A DNA stretch of 64,000 nucleotides, from contig JADJOP010000005.1 of assembly GCA_016713735.1 (NCBI GenBank), positions 248,001-312,000 on the forward strand. The letters run 5' to 3'. Under the pieces are notes generated by a model. The model was not told the DNA's origin. It made no database searches and was given only the letters and a program-made list of their open reading frames with translations. Below are positions 51,012 through 59,184 of the stretch, piece after piece. The stretch is from Bryobacterales bacterium (GTDB lineage: Bacteria; Acidobacteriota; Terriglobia; Bryobacterales; Bryobacteraceae). The stretch's first letter is position 1; each line of letters starts with the position of its first letter. A program made the position numbers and the translations under genes.

Positions 51012-53180
51012 TCAACAGCTTCTCTGTAACGGTTGTAGCAAATACTTCGGGCCGCCGCAGAATCGCCTCGCGCAGTCCTGCCGCCCCCTGAACTTACTGC
51101 CGTCCGGCAAGCCGCCATCCACATCCACCGCGATGCCTTCCTCAGCCGTCCGCCAGCGCCCCACAGCGTCGAAATTCTCCAGCGCAAAGCCGGGCGGGTC
51201 CATCAATTGATGGCAGCCCGAACAGGCCGGATTGTCGCGGTGCGAGGCCAGCCGCGCCCGCATGGTGAGGAACTTCCCGCCCGTGCGCCGTTCGGCCAGC
51301 GCCGGAACCACCGCAGGTGGCGGTGGCGGCGGCACGCCGAGAATGTTCTCGAGAATCCACTTGCCGCGAATCACTGGCGAGGTGCGAGTCGAGTATGAGG
51401 TCACCGTAAGCACGCTGCCCTGGCCCAGCAAGCCGCCGCGTGCCGAGCCAGGGGGGAACTCCACCCGACGAAAGCGGCTGCCATACACGTTGGGAATCCC
51501 GTAGTGCTTGGCCAACCGCTCGTTCACATAGCTGTAGTTGGCGCTGAGCAACTCCATCACGCTGCGGTCCTCGCGCATCACGTGTTCAAAGAACAGCTCG
51601 GATTCCTTGCGGAAGGCCTGCCGCAAGTTGTCGTCGAAATCCGGGAACTGCCGCATATCCGGAGTAATCGACGCTAAATTCCGCAAATAGAGCCACTGCC
51701 CGGCGAAATTCGTCACCATCGCCCGCGCCTTTGCGTCGCGCAGCATCCGCTTCACCTGCGCCTCCAGCACCCCTGGCTGCCGCAGACGTCCAGCAATTGC
51801 CACATCGAGCAACTCATCATCCGGAATGCTGCTCCACAGAAAGAACGACAGCCGCGAGGCCAGCGCCACGTCGCTCAATTTATATGCCTCGCCGCGCGCC
51901 ACGTTGGCCGGGTCCTGCTCCACGCGGAACAGAAACTCCGGACTCACCAACACTGCCCGCAGCGCCAGCTCAATGCCGTGATCGAAGCCGCCCTCTTTGC
52001 GCCCCTCAGCGAAGAACCGCATCGGCGCCCGCACATCCGCCTCACTCACCGCGCGCCGGTACGCCCGCCGCATCACGGTCGAGAGAATCCGCTTCGCGCA
52101 GGCCTCCTCCTCGCCCACGCTCTTCGGCGTGCAAATCATCAACCGCCGCCGGCTCGGCGTGTCGCCCGGACCCTTCACCTCATACGGCCCGTTGATCGAC
52201 ACCGAATACACGGCCGGCTGAATGCGCGGATGGCGGTCCATGTTGAAGTGCGCCTGATACGGCTGCCGCTCGGTCTCCAGCAGCGCCGCGCTCTTCATCG
52301 GAAACGCCGCCGACACCACATGCGGTCCGGCCTTCACCGCGAGCCGCACGTTCAACTCACGATCCACCACGCTGTGATCCATGCCCCCGCGCGGCGGCCG
52401 CACGCGGAACATCTTCACCCGCTCGCCGTCGAGCATCAGTTCCACATCATGCTCGCCCACCAGCCCTTCGACATGCTCGTTGCGGTCCCGCGCCAGCCGC
52501 AGTTGAAACTCATACACCGCATCCACCGGAAACGTGTACTTCACGCGCAGCCCGCCGCGCGTGCCCAGCGGCATCTCCTCGAAGTGCGTCTCCTGCGTCA
52601 GGTCCGGCGGCAGCGTCACCGTCTCGCCGCCCGGCTGCTTGCCCGTGATTCCCACCGCCAGCCGGCTGATCTTCTGCGCGGCTGTGAGATAGCGTTCCAG
52701 CAGTGTCGGCGACAACTCTCCCACCGTGACGTTGTCAAACCCGTGGCTCGCCTCATCGGCCGGCAGCAGCGACGTCACATCGACATCCAGCGCCAGCAGG
52801 TCGCGCACCGCGTTCTGATATTCGGTGCGATTCAACCGACGGAACGTATCGGGCCGGCCAGGATTCGGTTTCGCCCGCGCCGCCGCATCCAACTGCGCCG
52901 TGAGCGACGACATTACCGCCGCATAAGTAGACTCATTGGGGCGGGGAAGTCCCGCTGGCGGCATCGTCCGCCCGCGCAGCCGCCGCACCACCTTTTCCCA
53001 CACCGCCGCATGCCCCGCCGCCGCGCCCGCATCCAGGCCTTCCAGCGACAGCCCGCCCGACTTCAGCTTCGCGCTATGGCACCCCACGCAATAGCGCTTC
53101 ACCACCGCCTGCGTCTCCTGCGCGCACGCCCAGCCCGCACTCAGACACACGGCCAACACGGCGCTCGCAACGCGGCTCAT
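51012..53180 (-). CDS. DUF1592/DUF1587/DUF1588 cytochrome-like protein, 3' frameshift
   Basis: 722 residues as given, from the ATG at 53180 (MSRVASAVLAVCLSAGWACA signal peptide). In order: PSCyt-like heme site YCVGCH near residue 31, DUF1587 (RRLNRTEYQNAVRDLLAL), DUF1592-type region (LASRLSFFLWSSIPDDELL) and DUF1588 with a second heme-like site CSGCHQLMDPPGF. The last residues after GSKFRG are out of frame. Reading the C-run at 51084-51088 as six gives AAGLREAILRRPEVFATTV and a DUF1585 tail ending at 50863, overlapping the DUF1552 start by 4 nt, a strong sign the restoration is right. Periplasmic, probable multi-domain electron-transfer or dehydrogenase protein; function unproven. Confidence 0.92.
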   Translation of the reverse strand: MSRVASAVLAVCLSAGWACAQETQAVVKRYCVGCHSAKLKSGGLSLEGLDAGAAAGHAAVWEKVVRRLRGRTMPPAGLPRPNESTYAAVMSSLTAQLDAAARAKPNPGRPDTFRRLNRTEYQNAVRDLLALDVDVTSLLPADEASHGFDNVTVGELSPTLLERYLTAAQKISRLAVGITGKQPGGETVTLPPDLTQETHFEEMPLGTRGGLRVKYTFPVDAVYEFQLRLARDRNEHVEGLVGEHDVELMLDGERVKMFRVRPPRGGMDHSVVDRELNVRLAVKAGPHVVSAAFPMKSAALLETERQPYQAHFNMDRHPRIQPAVYSVSINGPYEVKGPGDTPSRRRLMICTPKSVGEEEACAKRILSTVMRRAYRRAVSEADVRAPMRFFAEGRKEGGFDHGIELALRAVLVSPEFLFRVEQDPANVARGEAYKLSDVALASRLSFFLWSSIPDDELLDVAIAGRLRQPGVLEAQVKRMLRDAKARAMVTNFAGQWLYLRNLASITPDMRQFPDFDDNLRQAFRKESELFFEHVMREDRSVMELLSANYSYVNERLAKHYGIPNVYGSRFRRVEFPPGSARGGLLGQGSVLTVTSYSTRTSPVIRGKWILENILGVPPPPPPAVVPALAERRTGGKFLTMRARLASHRDNPACSGCHQLMDPPGFALENFDAVGRWRTAEEGIAVDVDGGLPDGSKFRGRQDCARRFCGGPKYLLQPLQRSC

Positions 53181-53186
53181 ACAGGG

Positions 53187-53215
53187 ACTATATGTGGTTG
53201 TCCAGCAGCGCGCAA
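53187..53215 (-). promoter_or_regulatory. Promoter of the DUF1592 operon, probably leaderless
   Basis: On the minus strand TTGCGC (53215-53210) and TATAGT (53192-53187) are separated by exactly 17 nt. The -10 lies 6 nt from the ATG at 53180, so transcription would start at about the A of the ATG and no ribosome-binding site would be present; none is seen. Confidence 0.5.
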
Positions 53216-53654
53216 CCACCGGGGGCGCCGCGGCGCCTCCCCTGACCCGCTATCGGCCAGCCCCGCGCCGGCGGCGGGAGGCTCCTCTGCCAGCTGCCGG
53301 CGGGAAGGCGCGGCCGCCGCCCCGGCGGGGCGCCGGAGCCGCGTGCGCGCCGCCGGTGCGTGGGCCACAGCTGCGGCCACATCGGCGCGGGCGCTGGCGA
53401 TTCCTGCGCGCTCTTCCGCCGCGCGACCGCTCTGCCCCTCTGGCTCGGGCACGGCCGCGTTGCGCTCTTGCCCTGCATCCCCGGCGTTCTCCTCACGGCC
53501 CGGGCCACCAGCCCCAGTCCTCGCCGGCGCGCTCTGCCTTGCGCGGCCCTTGCTAGCCGCCGCCCCCCCTAGCGCGGGGCTTCTGGCCGCCTTCCTCCCG
53601 CCGGCCTGCCGAATCACCTGCAGTCCTGGCCTGGCCCTGCGACTAACCCGCCCG
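53216..53654. other. GC-rich intergenic region without a convincing gene
   Basis: About 440 nt of very high GC. Open frames exist on both strands but encode low-complexity alanine/arginine/proline sequence with no motif and no ribosome-binding site. It contains the 14-bp palindrome GGCGCCGCGGCGCC at 53224-53237 (also at 35116) and a small GCCCC-ggc-GGGGC hairpin. I see no terminator T-run or known RNA. Confidence 0.5.
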
Positions 53655-54278
53655 CTACAGCTCCCGCACCACCAGCCCCCGCCAGCGCATCTCCAGCGGC
53701 GGCCCCGAATGCAGTTGCAGCGCAACAAACCCGCTCTGCTCGATCCCCGCCTCGGCCTCCGTGTACTCCACCGTCACCATGCCGTTCAACCTCAGCACAA
53801 TGCGCGGCCCGCGCGCCTCCACCTCATACACGTTCCATGCCGCCTTGTCGATCTTCGCGATCACGCTCTCCGGCGCCTGCACCAGCACCTTCCTCCTCCG
53901 CGACTCGTCGTACAGGCACCCCCAGTAGTTCATCCCCAAATCCGCCTGATAGCCCACCACCTCGTGCGACGGCGGTTCGGTTTCCTTGCTGCGGAACTGA
54001 ATGCCCGAATTCGCCTTCCCCGTCGGGTCCGTCATGCGAAACTCGGCCTTCAGGTGGAAATCCCCGTAGCTCTTCTTCGTACGCAGGAACTCGTTGTAGC
54101 GGATGCCCGGCGAACGTCCGACGATCATCCCCTCCTCGACACTCCACAACTCCGGCGTGTCGATGCGGAAATCGGACAAATTGCTCCCATTCCACAGCGG
54201 ACGGAACCCCGCCTGCGCGAACGCCGGGCTCCCCGCCATCGCGCCCGCCGCCGTTCCTACAAACTCTCTGCGTCTCAT
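53655..54278 (-). CDS. DUF1080 (3-keto-disaccharide hydrolase-like) exported protein
   Basis: 207 residues. RRREFVGTAAGAMAGSPAFAQ is a twin-arginine-like leader. The concanavalin-like DUF1080 jelly roll follows: FRPLWNGSNLSDFRI, LKAEFRMTDPTGKANSGIQFRS and GFVALQLHSGPPLEMRWRGLVVREL, the standard start and end of the fold. Related proteins cleave keto-disaccharides or bind glycans in the periplasm. The start overlaps the sthA stop by 4 nt. Confidence 0.9.
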   Translation of the reverse strand: MRRREFVGTAAGAMAGSPAFAQAGFRPLWNGSNLSDFRIDTPELWSVEEGMIVGRSPGIRYNEFLRTKKSYGDFHLKAEFRMTDPTGKANSGIQFRSKETEPPSHEVVGYQADLGMNYWGCLYDESRRRKVLVQAPESVIAKIDKAAWNVYEVEARGPRIVLRLNGMVTVEYTEAEAGIEQSGFVALQLHSGPPLEMRWRGLVVREL

Positions 54279-55690
54279 GTCAGTGTGATCCCCAACCGGT
54301 TGATGCCATCGAACGCCGCCACTTTATAACACTCAGCGAACGTTGGGTAGTTGAACACCGTCTTGATGAAGTAGTCGATCGTCCCGTGGAAGCTCAACAC
54401 CGCCTGCCCGATGTGCACCAACTCGGTCGCCCCCTCGCCGATGATGTGCACGCCCAGCAACTCGCGCGTCTCGGCGTGGAAGATCAGCTTCAGCAGCCCG
54501 TTCTCATCACCCAAAATCTGCCCGCGCGCGATCTCCTTATACTGCGCCTTGCCGATCTCGTAGGGCACGCCTTCCTTGGTCAACTCCTCCTCGCTCTTGC
54601 CCACCATCGAAATCTCGGGAATCGTGTAGATGCCATACGGGAACAGCTCCGGCTTGCTCTTGGCCTCCACGCCGAAGGCATGGCAGGCAGCCAGCCGCCC
54701 CTGCTCCATTGAGGTCGACGCCAGCGCCGGAAAGCCGATGATGTCGCCCACGGCGTAGATGTGCGGCTGCGCGGTCTGGTAAAACTCGTTCACCTTGAAC
54801 CGCCCGCGGTCGTCCGCCGCCAGTCCCGCCGTTTCCGGCGTAATGTGCGCCGCCGCTCCCGTGCGTCCGATCGAATAGAGCACGCTCTCGCACATCACCG
54901 TCTTGCCGCTGTTCAAATAGATCTTCACCTTGCAGCCATGCTCGTCGGCCACCTCTTCCATCGCCCCCACCTCCTCGCCCAACCGCAGCGTCACACGGTT
55001 CTCGCGCAGGTTGTAGGCCAGGTGATCGCTCAACTCGTCATCGACGAACCCCAACAGCTCATTCCGCTTGTCGATGATTGTCACCCGCACGCCCAGAGCG
55101 GCGAACATCGAAGCATACTCGCAGCCGATCACGCCCGCCCCGGCCACGGCCATCGTCCGCGGCAGATTCTTCAGCGAAAAGATGTCGTCGCTCGTGAAAA
55201 TCGTCTGCCCGTTGAAGGGAATGTGCGGGTCCTTGGTCGCCTCGGTGCCGATCGCGATGACGATCTTCTCCGCCGTCAGTTCCAGGTGGCTGTGCCCGTC
55301 CGTGGTGTCCACGCGCAGCGTGTGCGCATCCTGAAACCGCGCCTTGCCGTTGATCACCTCCACCTTGTTGCGCATCAACTGGTGCCGCGTCACGTCGATC
55401 TCATGCCGCGTCACATGGTCGATGCGCAGCAGCAGATCGGCCATTGTGATGTTCTGCTTCACCGTGTAGCTGGCCCCATACACGCCCCGCTCGCGATAGC
55501 CCGACAGATACAGCACGGCCTCGCGCAGCGTCTTCGATGGAATCGTCCCCAGGTTCACTGACGTGCCGCCCACCACGCCCTTTTTCTCGATCACGGCCAC
55601 GCGCTTATCGAGCTTCGCCGCCTGAATCGACGCGCGCTGCCCGGCCGGGCCCGAGCCAATCACCAGCAGATCGTAGTCGTAAGAGGACAT
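54275..55690 (-). CDS. sthA: Soluble pyridine nucleotide transhydrogenase (Si-specific)
   Basis: 471 residues, flavoprotein disulfide reductase fold without the redox cysteines. YDLLVIGSGPAGQRASIQAAKL binds FAD; GGTSVNLGTIPSKTLREAV shows the region where other family members have CxxxxC, here Thr-Ser and Gly-Thr, as in SthA. VAGAGVIGCEYASMFAALG binds NAD(P) and the ends FPTFAECYKVAAFDGINRLG match SthA. It equilibrates NADPH with NAD in the cytoplasm. It lies 4 nt after the regulator gene, so the two-component operon extends into redox balance. Confidence 0.93.
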   Translation of the reverse strand: MSSYDYDLLVIGSGPAGQRASIQAAKLDKRVAVIEKKGVVGGTSVNLGTIPSKTLREAVLYLSGYRERGVYGASYTVKQNITMADLLLRIDHVTRHEIDVTRHQLMRNKVEVINGKARFQDAHTLRVDTTDGHSHLELTAEKIVIAIGTEATKDPHIPFNGQTIFTSDDIFSLKNLPRTMAVAGAGVIGCEYASMFAALGVRVTIIDKRNELLGFVDDELSDHLAYNLRENRVTLRLGEEVGAMEEVADEHGCKVKIYLNSGKTVMCESVLYSIGRTGAAAHITPETAGLAADDRGRFKVNEFYQTAQPHIYAVGDIIGFPALASTSMEQGRLAACHAFGVEAKSKPELFPYGIYTIPEISMVGKSEEELTKEGVPYEIGKAQYKEIARGQILGDENGLLKLIFHAETRELLGVHIIGEGATELVHIGQAVLSFHGTIDYFIKTVFNYPTFAECYKVAAFDGINRLGITLT

Positions 55691-55694
55691 TCCC

Positions 55695-57055
55695 CTAGTT
55701 TGTGGCCGCGGACTCCTGTTTGTCTCGCCCCAAGCCCAAAGCCTTGATCCGCTTGTGCAAATTCGTCCGCTCCAGCCCCAGCATCCGCGCCGACGCGCTC
55801 ACGTTTCCTCCCGTCGCCGCCAGCGCCCGCCGGATCTGCTCCCGCTCGGCGTCCTGCCGCGCCTGATGCAGCGCGCTCCGCGCCTCGCCGCCGGCCTCCT
55901 CGCGCATCTCCGCCGGCACAGCCTCGGCCCCGATCTCCGGGCTCACCGTCAGAATCGCCATCCGCTCCACGGCGTTTCGCAGCTCGCGCGCGTTTCCCGG
56001 CCAGCCGTAGCGCGCCAACACGCGCAGCGCTTCCTGTTCAAAACGTTTCTGCCGGAAATTGTTCCGCGTGCAGAACTCTCCGAGAAAATACTCCGCCAGC
56101 GCCGCAATGTCGGAGGCCCGCTCGCGCAGCGCCGGCATGCGCAGCGGCACCACGCACAGCCGGTAATAGAGGTCCTCGCGAAACTCCCCCCGCCGCGCCA
56201 TCGCCCCCAGATCGCGGTTGGTGGCCGCCATCACCCGCACCTTCACCCGCAGCGTCCGTTCCCCGCCCACGCGCTGCAGCTCGCCCTCCTGCAACACGCG
56301 CAACAGCTTCGCCTGCGCCGCCACCGGCAAGTCGCCGACCTCATCGAGAAAGATCGACCCCCATGCGCCAGCTCAAACTTCCCCTTGCGCGCCCCGGCCG
56401 CTCCCGTGAACGCCCCCTTCTCATGGCCGAACAACTCGCTTTCCACCAGCTCCGCCGGAATCGCCGCGCAGTTCACCTTCACAAACGGCCCCCCGGCAAA
56501 CGGGCTCTCGGCGTGAATGTGCGCCGCCAGCAGTTCCTTCCCCGTCCCCGACTCGCCCATGATCAGCACCCGCGCATCGCTCCGCGCCGCCATCGTCGCC
56601 TGCTCCACCACCGCCAGAAACGCCGGATGATTGCCGATCATCCGCGCCGCCGCCGTCTCCTCCAGCTTCACCCGCAACTGCTCGTTCTCTGTCCGCAGTT
56701 GCCGCTGCTCAAGCGCATTGCGCACGGCCACCAGAATGCGGTCGCGGCTCAGCGGCTTCTCGAGAAAATCAAACGCCCCCGCCCGCGTCGCCTCCACCGC
56801 ATCGGCGATGGTCGCCTGCCCGGAGATGATCAGCACCGGCGTCTCCGGCGCGCGCTGCTTGCGCTCTTTCAACAACTCCACGCCGTTGCCGTCCGGCAGC
56901 CGCACATCGAGCAACACCAGGTCCGGCTCCTCCACCTCGGCCCGCGCCTCGGCCACGCTCCGCGCCAGCGCCACCTCGTGACCCTCGCGCTCCAGAATCA
57001 ACCGCAGCGAGCGTCCAATGTTCTCCTCATCGTCCACCACCAAAATGCGCGCCAT
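55695..57055 (-). pseudogene. NtrC-family sigma-54-dependent response regulator, frameshifted
   Basis: Two overlapping minus frames make one NtrC-like protein of about 452 residues. Frame one (57055 to about 56363): receiver with Asp50 and Lys100, AAA+ domain with Walker A GESGTGKE (about 167-174) and the sigma-54 contact motif GAFTGA (about 214-219). Frame two (about 56357 to 55695): SIFLDEVGDLPVAAQAKLLRVLQ, ATNRDLGAM, RYGWPGNARELRNAVERMAIL and a Fis-type HTH (ALAATGGNVSASARMLGLER). The break is at 56358-56362 (five C on plus); with six the sequence reads ELAHGGSIFLDEVG. I consider the gene functional in the organism. It begins by TGATG overlap with the kinase stop. Confidence 0.85.
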
Positions 57056-58434
57056 CAGGCAGCCTCCAGCCGGACTTCAAAGCAAGCTCCCCTGAGCGGC
57101 CCCGTTGTCACCGCAATGTCGCCCCCGCACAGCAGCGCGCTCTTGCGCGCAATCGACAACCCGATGCCCATGCCCCCCGGCTTAAATGAAATCGCCGGTT
57201 CAAACAGCGCCGCACGCACCGCTTCACTCAACCCCGGACCCGAATCGTTCACCCACACCCGCACCTCGCGCCCTTCGCGCCACCCCCGTACGGCCACCTC
57301 GCCGCCGCCGGCGCAGGCCTCGGCGGCATTCTCCAACAGGTTCGTGAAGATCGCCCGCAGCAGGTCCTCATCGGCACGCACGCAGCCCACCCCTTCGCCC
57401 CACTCCTCGCGCCAGCGCACCGCCCCATACGCCGGTTGCAGCAGCGTCATGCGCTCGTGAATCATCCGCCCCAGGTCCACGCGCTCCATCTCCACCGGCG
57501 GCTCGGCCGCCAGCTCGCTGAACGCCCGCACGCGCCGCTCCAGGCTGCTCACCTCTTCCACGATGATCTCGGAGGCCTGCTTGTGAAACTGCGCGTCGGC
57601 TGATCCATTGCGCGCCGCCAGTTCTTCCACCGTCAGCCGGATCGGCGTCAACGAGTTCTTCACCTCATGCGCCATCTTGCGCGCCAGCGCCTGCCAGCTC
57701 TCGATACGCGCCAGGTAGAGCAGCCGCTCGCGGCTCGACTCGAGCTCCGCCGCCATCCCGTTGAACGCCTCCATCGCCCGCGCCATCTCCTCTTCGCCGG
57801 CCGGCTGCAAGCGCACGTTCGCTTCGCCGCTGCCCACACGCCGCAATCCCCGCGTCAGGCTCTGGATCGGCCGGCTCAACCGCCGCACCGCCCAGATCAA
57901 CACGCCGAGCGTCGCCACCCACGGCAGCGCCGCCAAGAGCAGGAACAGCGTCGTCGCCCCACGCCGCGCCGCTCCAGAACGCGCCTGCGCCACGCGTTCC
58001 CGCGCCGCCGCATATTCCCGCTCAAGCGTTTTATAAGGAACACCCAGCGCCCGCGCATACACCGTCACACCCTGCGCGCCGCGCTGCATCCACTCCAATT
58101 GCTCCCCGTGAGCGCCCCCCAGCCGCGATTGCTCCCCCGCCCCCGAGTCCCAAAACTCCGCCACCTCGCGCGGCCACTTCGCCCGCTCCCCAACCGCGAA
58201 CCACTCGCCCTTCACGCGCCCCGCCTCAGCATCCCGCCGCAGCGCCTGGCTCTCGGCTTTGTAATGGGCCCGCGCCGCTTCCTGCATCCGCGCCGACACG
58301 CGGTCCAACTCCCCCACCGGCGCCAGCTCAATGCCGTGTTCAATCAGCCTGTGTCCCAGCCACAGCGTCAGCGCCAGCGGCACGATCGTCAGCGCCAGCC
58401 ACGCTGAAACCAGCTTGCCCCGCAGTGTCTTCAT
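57055..58434 (-). CDS. NtrY-like sensor histidine kinase
   Basis: 459 residues from the ATG at 58434, which overlaps the DUF4390 stop as ATGA. TM1 about 9-28, an extracytoplasmic helical region, TM2 with ATTLFLLLAALPWVATLGVLI, HAMP (RRLSRPIQSLTRGLRRVGSGE), dimerisation helix with phospho-acceptor motif MAHEVKNSLTPIRL, and an HATPase domain (LLENAAEAC, NDSGPGLSE, GIGLSIARKSA). The HEVKNSLTPI form is the NtrY hallmark. It should phosphorylate the NtrC-like regulator whose gene overlaps its stop. Confidence 0.93.
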   Translation of the reverse strand: MKTLRGKLVSAWLALTIVPLALTLWLGHRLIEHGIELAPVGELDRVSARMQEAARAHYKAESQALRRDAEAGRVKGEWFAVGERAKWPREVAEFWDSGAGEQSRLGGAHGEQLEWMQRGAQGVTVYARALGVPYKTLEREYAAARERVAQARSGAARRGATTLFLLLAALPWVATLGVLIWAVRRLSRPIQSLTRGLRRVGSGEANVRLQPAGEEEMARAMEAFNGMAAELESSRERLLYLARIESWQALARKMAHEVKNSLTPIRLTVEELAARNGSADAQFHKQASEIIVEEVSSLERRVRAFSELAAEPPVEMERVDLGRMIHERMTLLQPAYGAVRWREEWGEGVGCVRADEDLLRAIFTNLLENAAEACAGGGEVAVRGWREGREVRVWVNDSGPGLSEAVRAALFEPAISFKPGGMGIGLSIARKSALLCGGDIAVTTGPLRGACFEVRLEAA

Positions 58435-59027
58435 GGCGTGCGCGCCTGCGCTAGTTCCTGCAGCCGGAAAGGACCCGCTTCCCGCACCCACTCCTCCGGC
58501 TTCTTCTCGCCCTTGCCTCCCAGCACGTCAATCAGACGCCCCAGGTTCACCCCCTCCTCGCTCAACCACTCCTCGCTCGCCTTGCCCCGCGCCACCCGCA
58601 CCTCCAACTTCAGCCAGAACGGCTCATCGGCCCGCAACCCCGCCGTCGCCACCGGCAGATGATCCAGACACCACTTCTCCACCTCCCGCGCTCCCAGCCG
58701 CGCCGCCGCCGACCGTGGATTGCGCAGCGTGCTGACCGTGTAGTTCTCCTCCCACAAATCGTAGCTGAGCGTGAACCGCTCATAGCTCCGCTTCCGCGCC
58801 ACCGTCCGGCTGTCCGCAAACAGCGCCAGGTGGTAATCCAGCGCCACCCCTACCCCGTTCTTCAGCCGCTCCGCCAGCGCTCCTTCGATCACCCGCAAAT
58901 CCGGCGCCGCCACAAACACATCCTGCGCCGCCGCCCGTGGACGCAGCGATAGCGGCTGCTCCACCGGAAGCAGCAACCCCGCCGTCAGGCAGGTCCCGCC
59001 GATCCACGCCATCACCCACCGGCGCAT
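58431..59027 (-). CDS. DUF4390 domain protein
   Basis: 198 residues from the ATG at 59027 (MRRWVMAWIGGTCLTAGLLLP, N-terminal membrane anchor). The family features are LAERLKNGVGVALDYHLALF, RSYERFTLSYDLWEENYTVS and GLRADEPFWLKLEVRVARG. DUF4390 genes precede NtrY/NtrX-like pairs in several phyla; the protein probably modulates the kinase from the periplasmic side of the membrane. Upstream, the frame continues through a 21-bp repeat array, giving an arginine-rich extension that is unlikely to be translated. Confidence 0.85.
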   Translation of the reverse strand: MRRWVMAWIGGTCLTAGLLLPVEQPLSLRPRAAAQDVFVAAPDLRVIEGALAERLKNGVGVALDYHLALFADSRTVARKRSYERFTLSYDLWEENYTVSTLRNPRSAAARLGAREVEKWCLDHLPVATAGLRADEPFWLKLEVRVARGKASEEWLSEEGVNLGRLIDVLGGKGEKKPEEWVREAGPFRLQELAQARTP

Positions 59028-59054
59028 GCACAGTCCATTCCGCGGCGCCCCGGC

Positions 59055-59138
59055 AACCCGCGACCGCCGGCGATTAACCCGTAACCGCTCGCGCTTAACC
59101 CGCAACCGCCCGTGACTGAGCCGCGACCGTTAGGGAGC
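59055..59138. repeat. 21-bp imperfect tandem repeat, four copies
   Basis: Units begin at 59055, 59076, 59097 and 59118, each close to AACCCGYRACCGCYSG plus five bases; the fourth is the most divergent (GAGCCGCGACCGTTAGGGAGC). The array lies between the DUF4390 start and the Omp85-like gene stop and runs into the 20-mer at 59125-59144 shared with 5585-5604. Confidence 0.75.
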
Positions 59139-59184
59139 GGTCCCCCCGCCACGTCCCGCATCCGGCTCACCTCGGCCTCATCAT

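Noticed and set aside
35116..53237. Shared 14-bp palindrome GGCGCCGCGGCGCC at 35116 and 53224
   Set aside because: Such all-GC palindromes are expected by chance in DNA of this composition; two copies are not evidence of an element.
53177..53728. Possible minus-strand gene filling the GC-rich spacer before the DUF1592 gene
   Set aside because: Ala/Arg-rich low complexity, overlaps the DUF1080 gene, no start signals.
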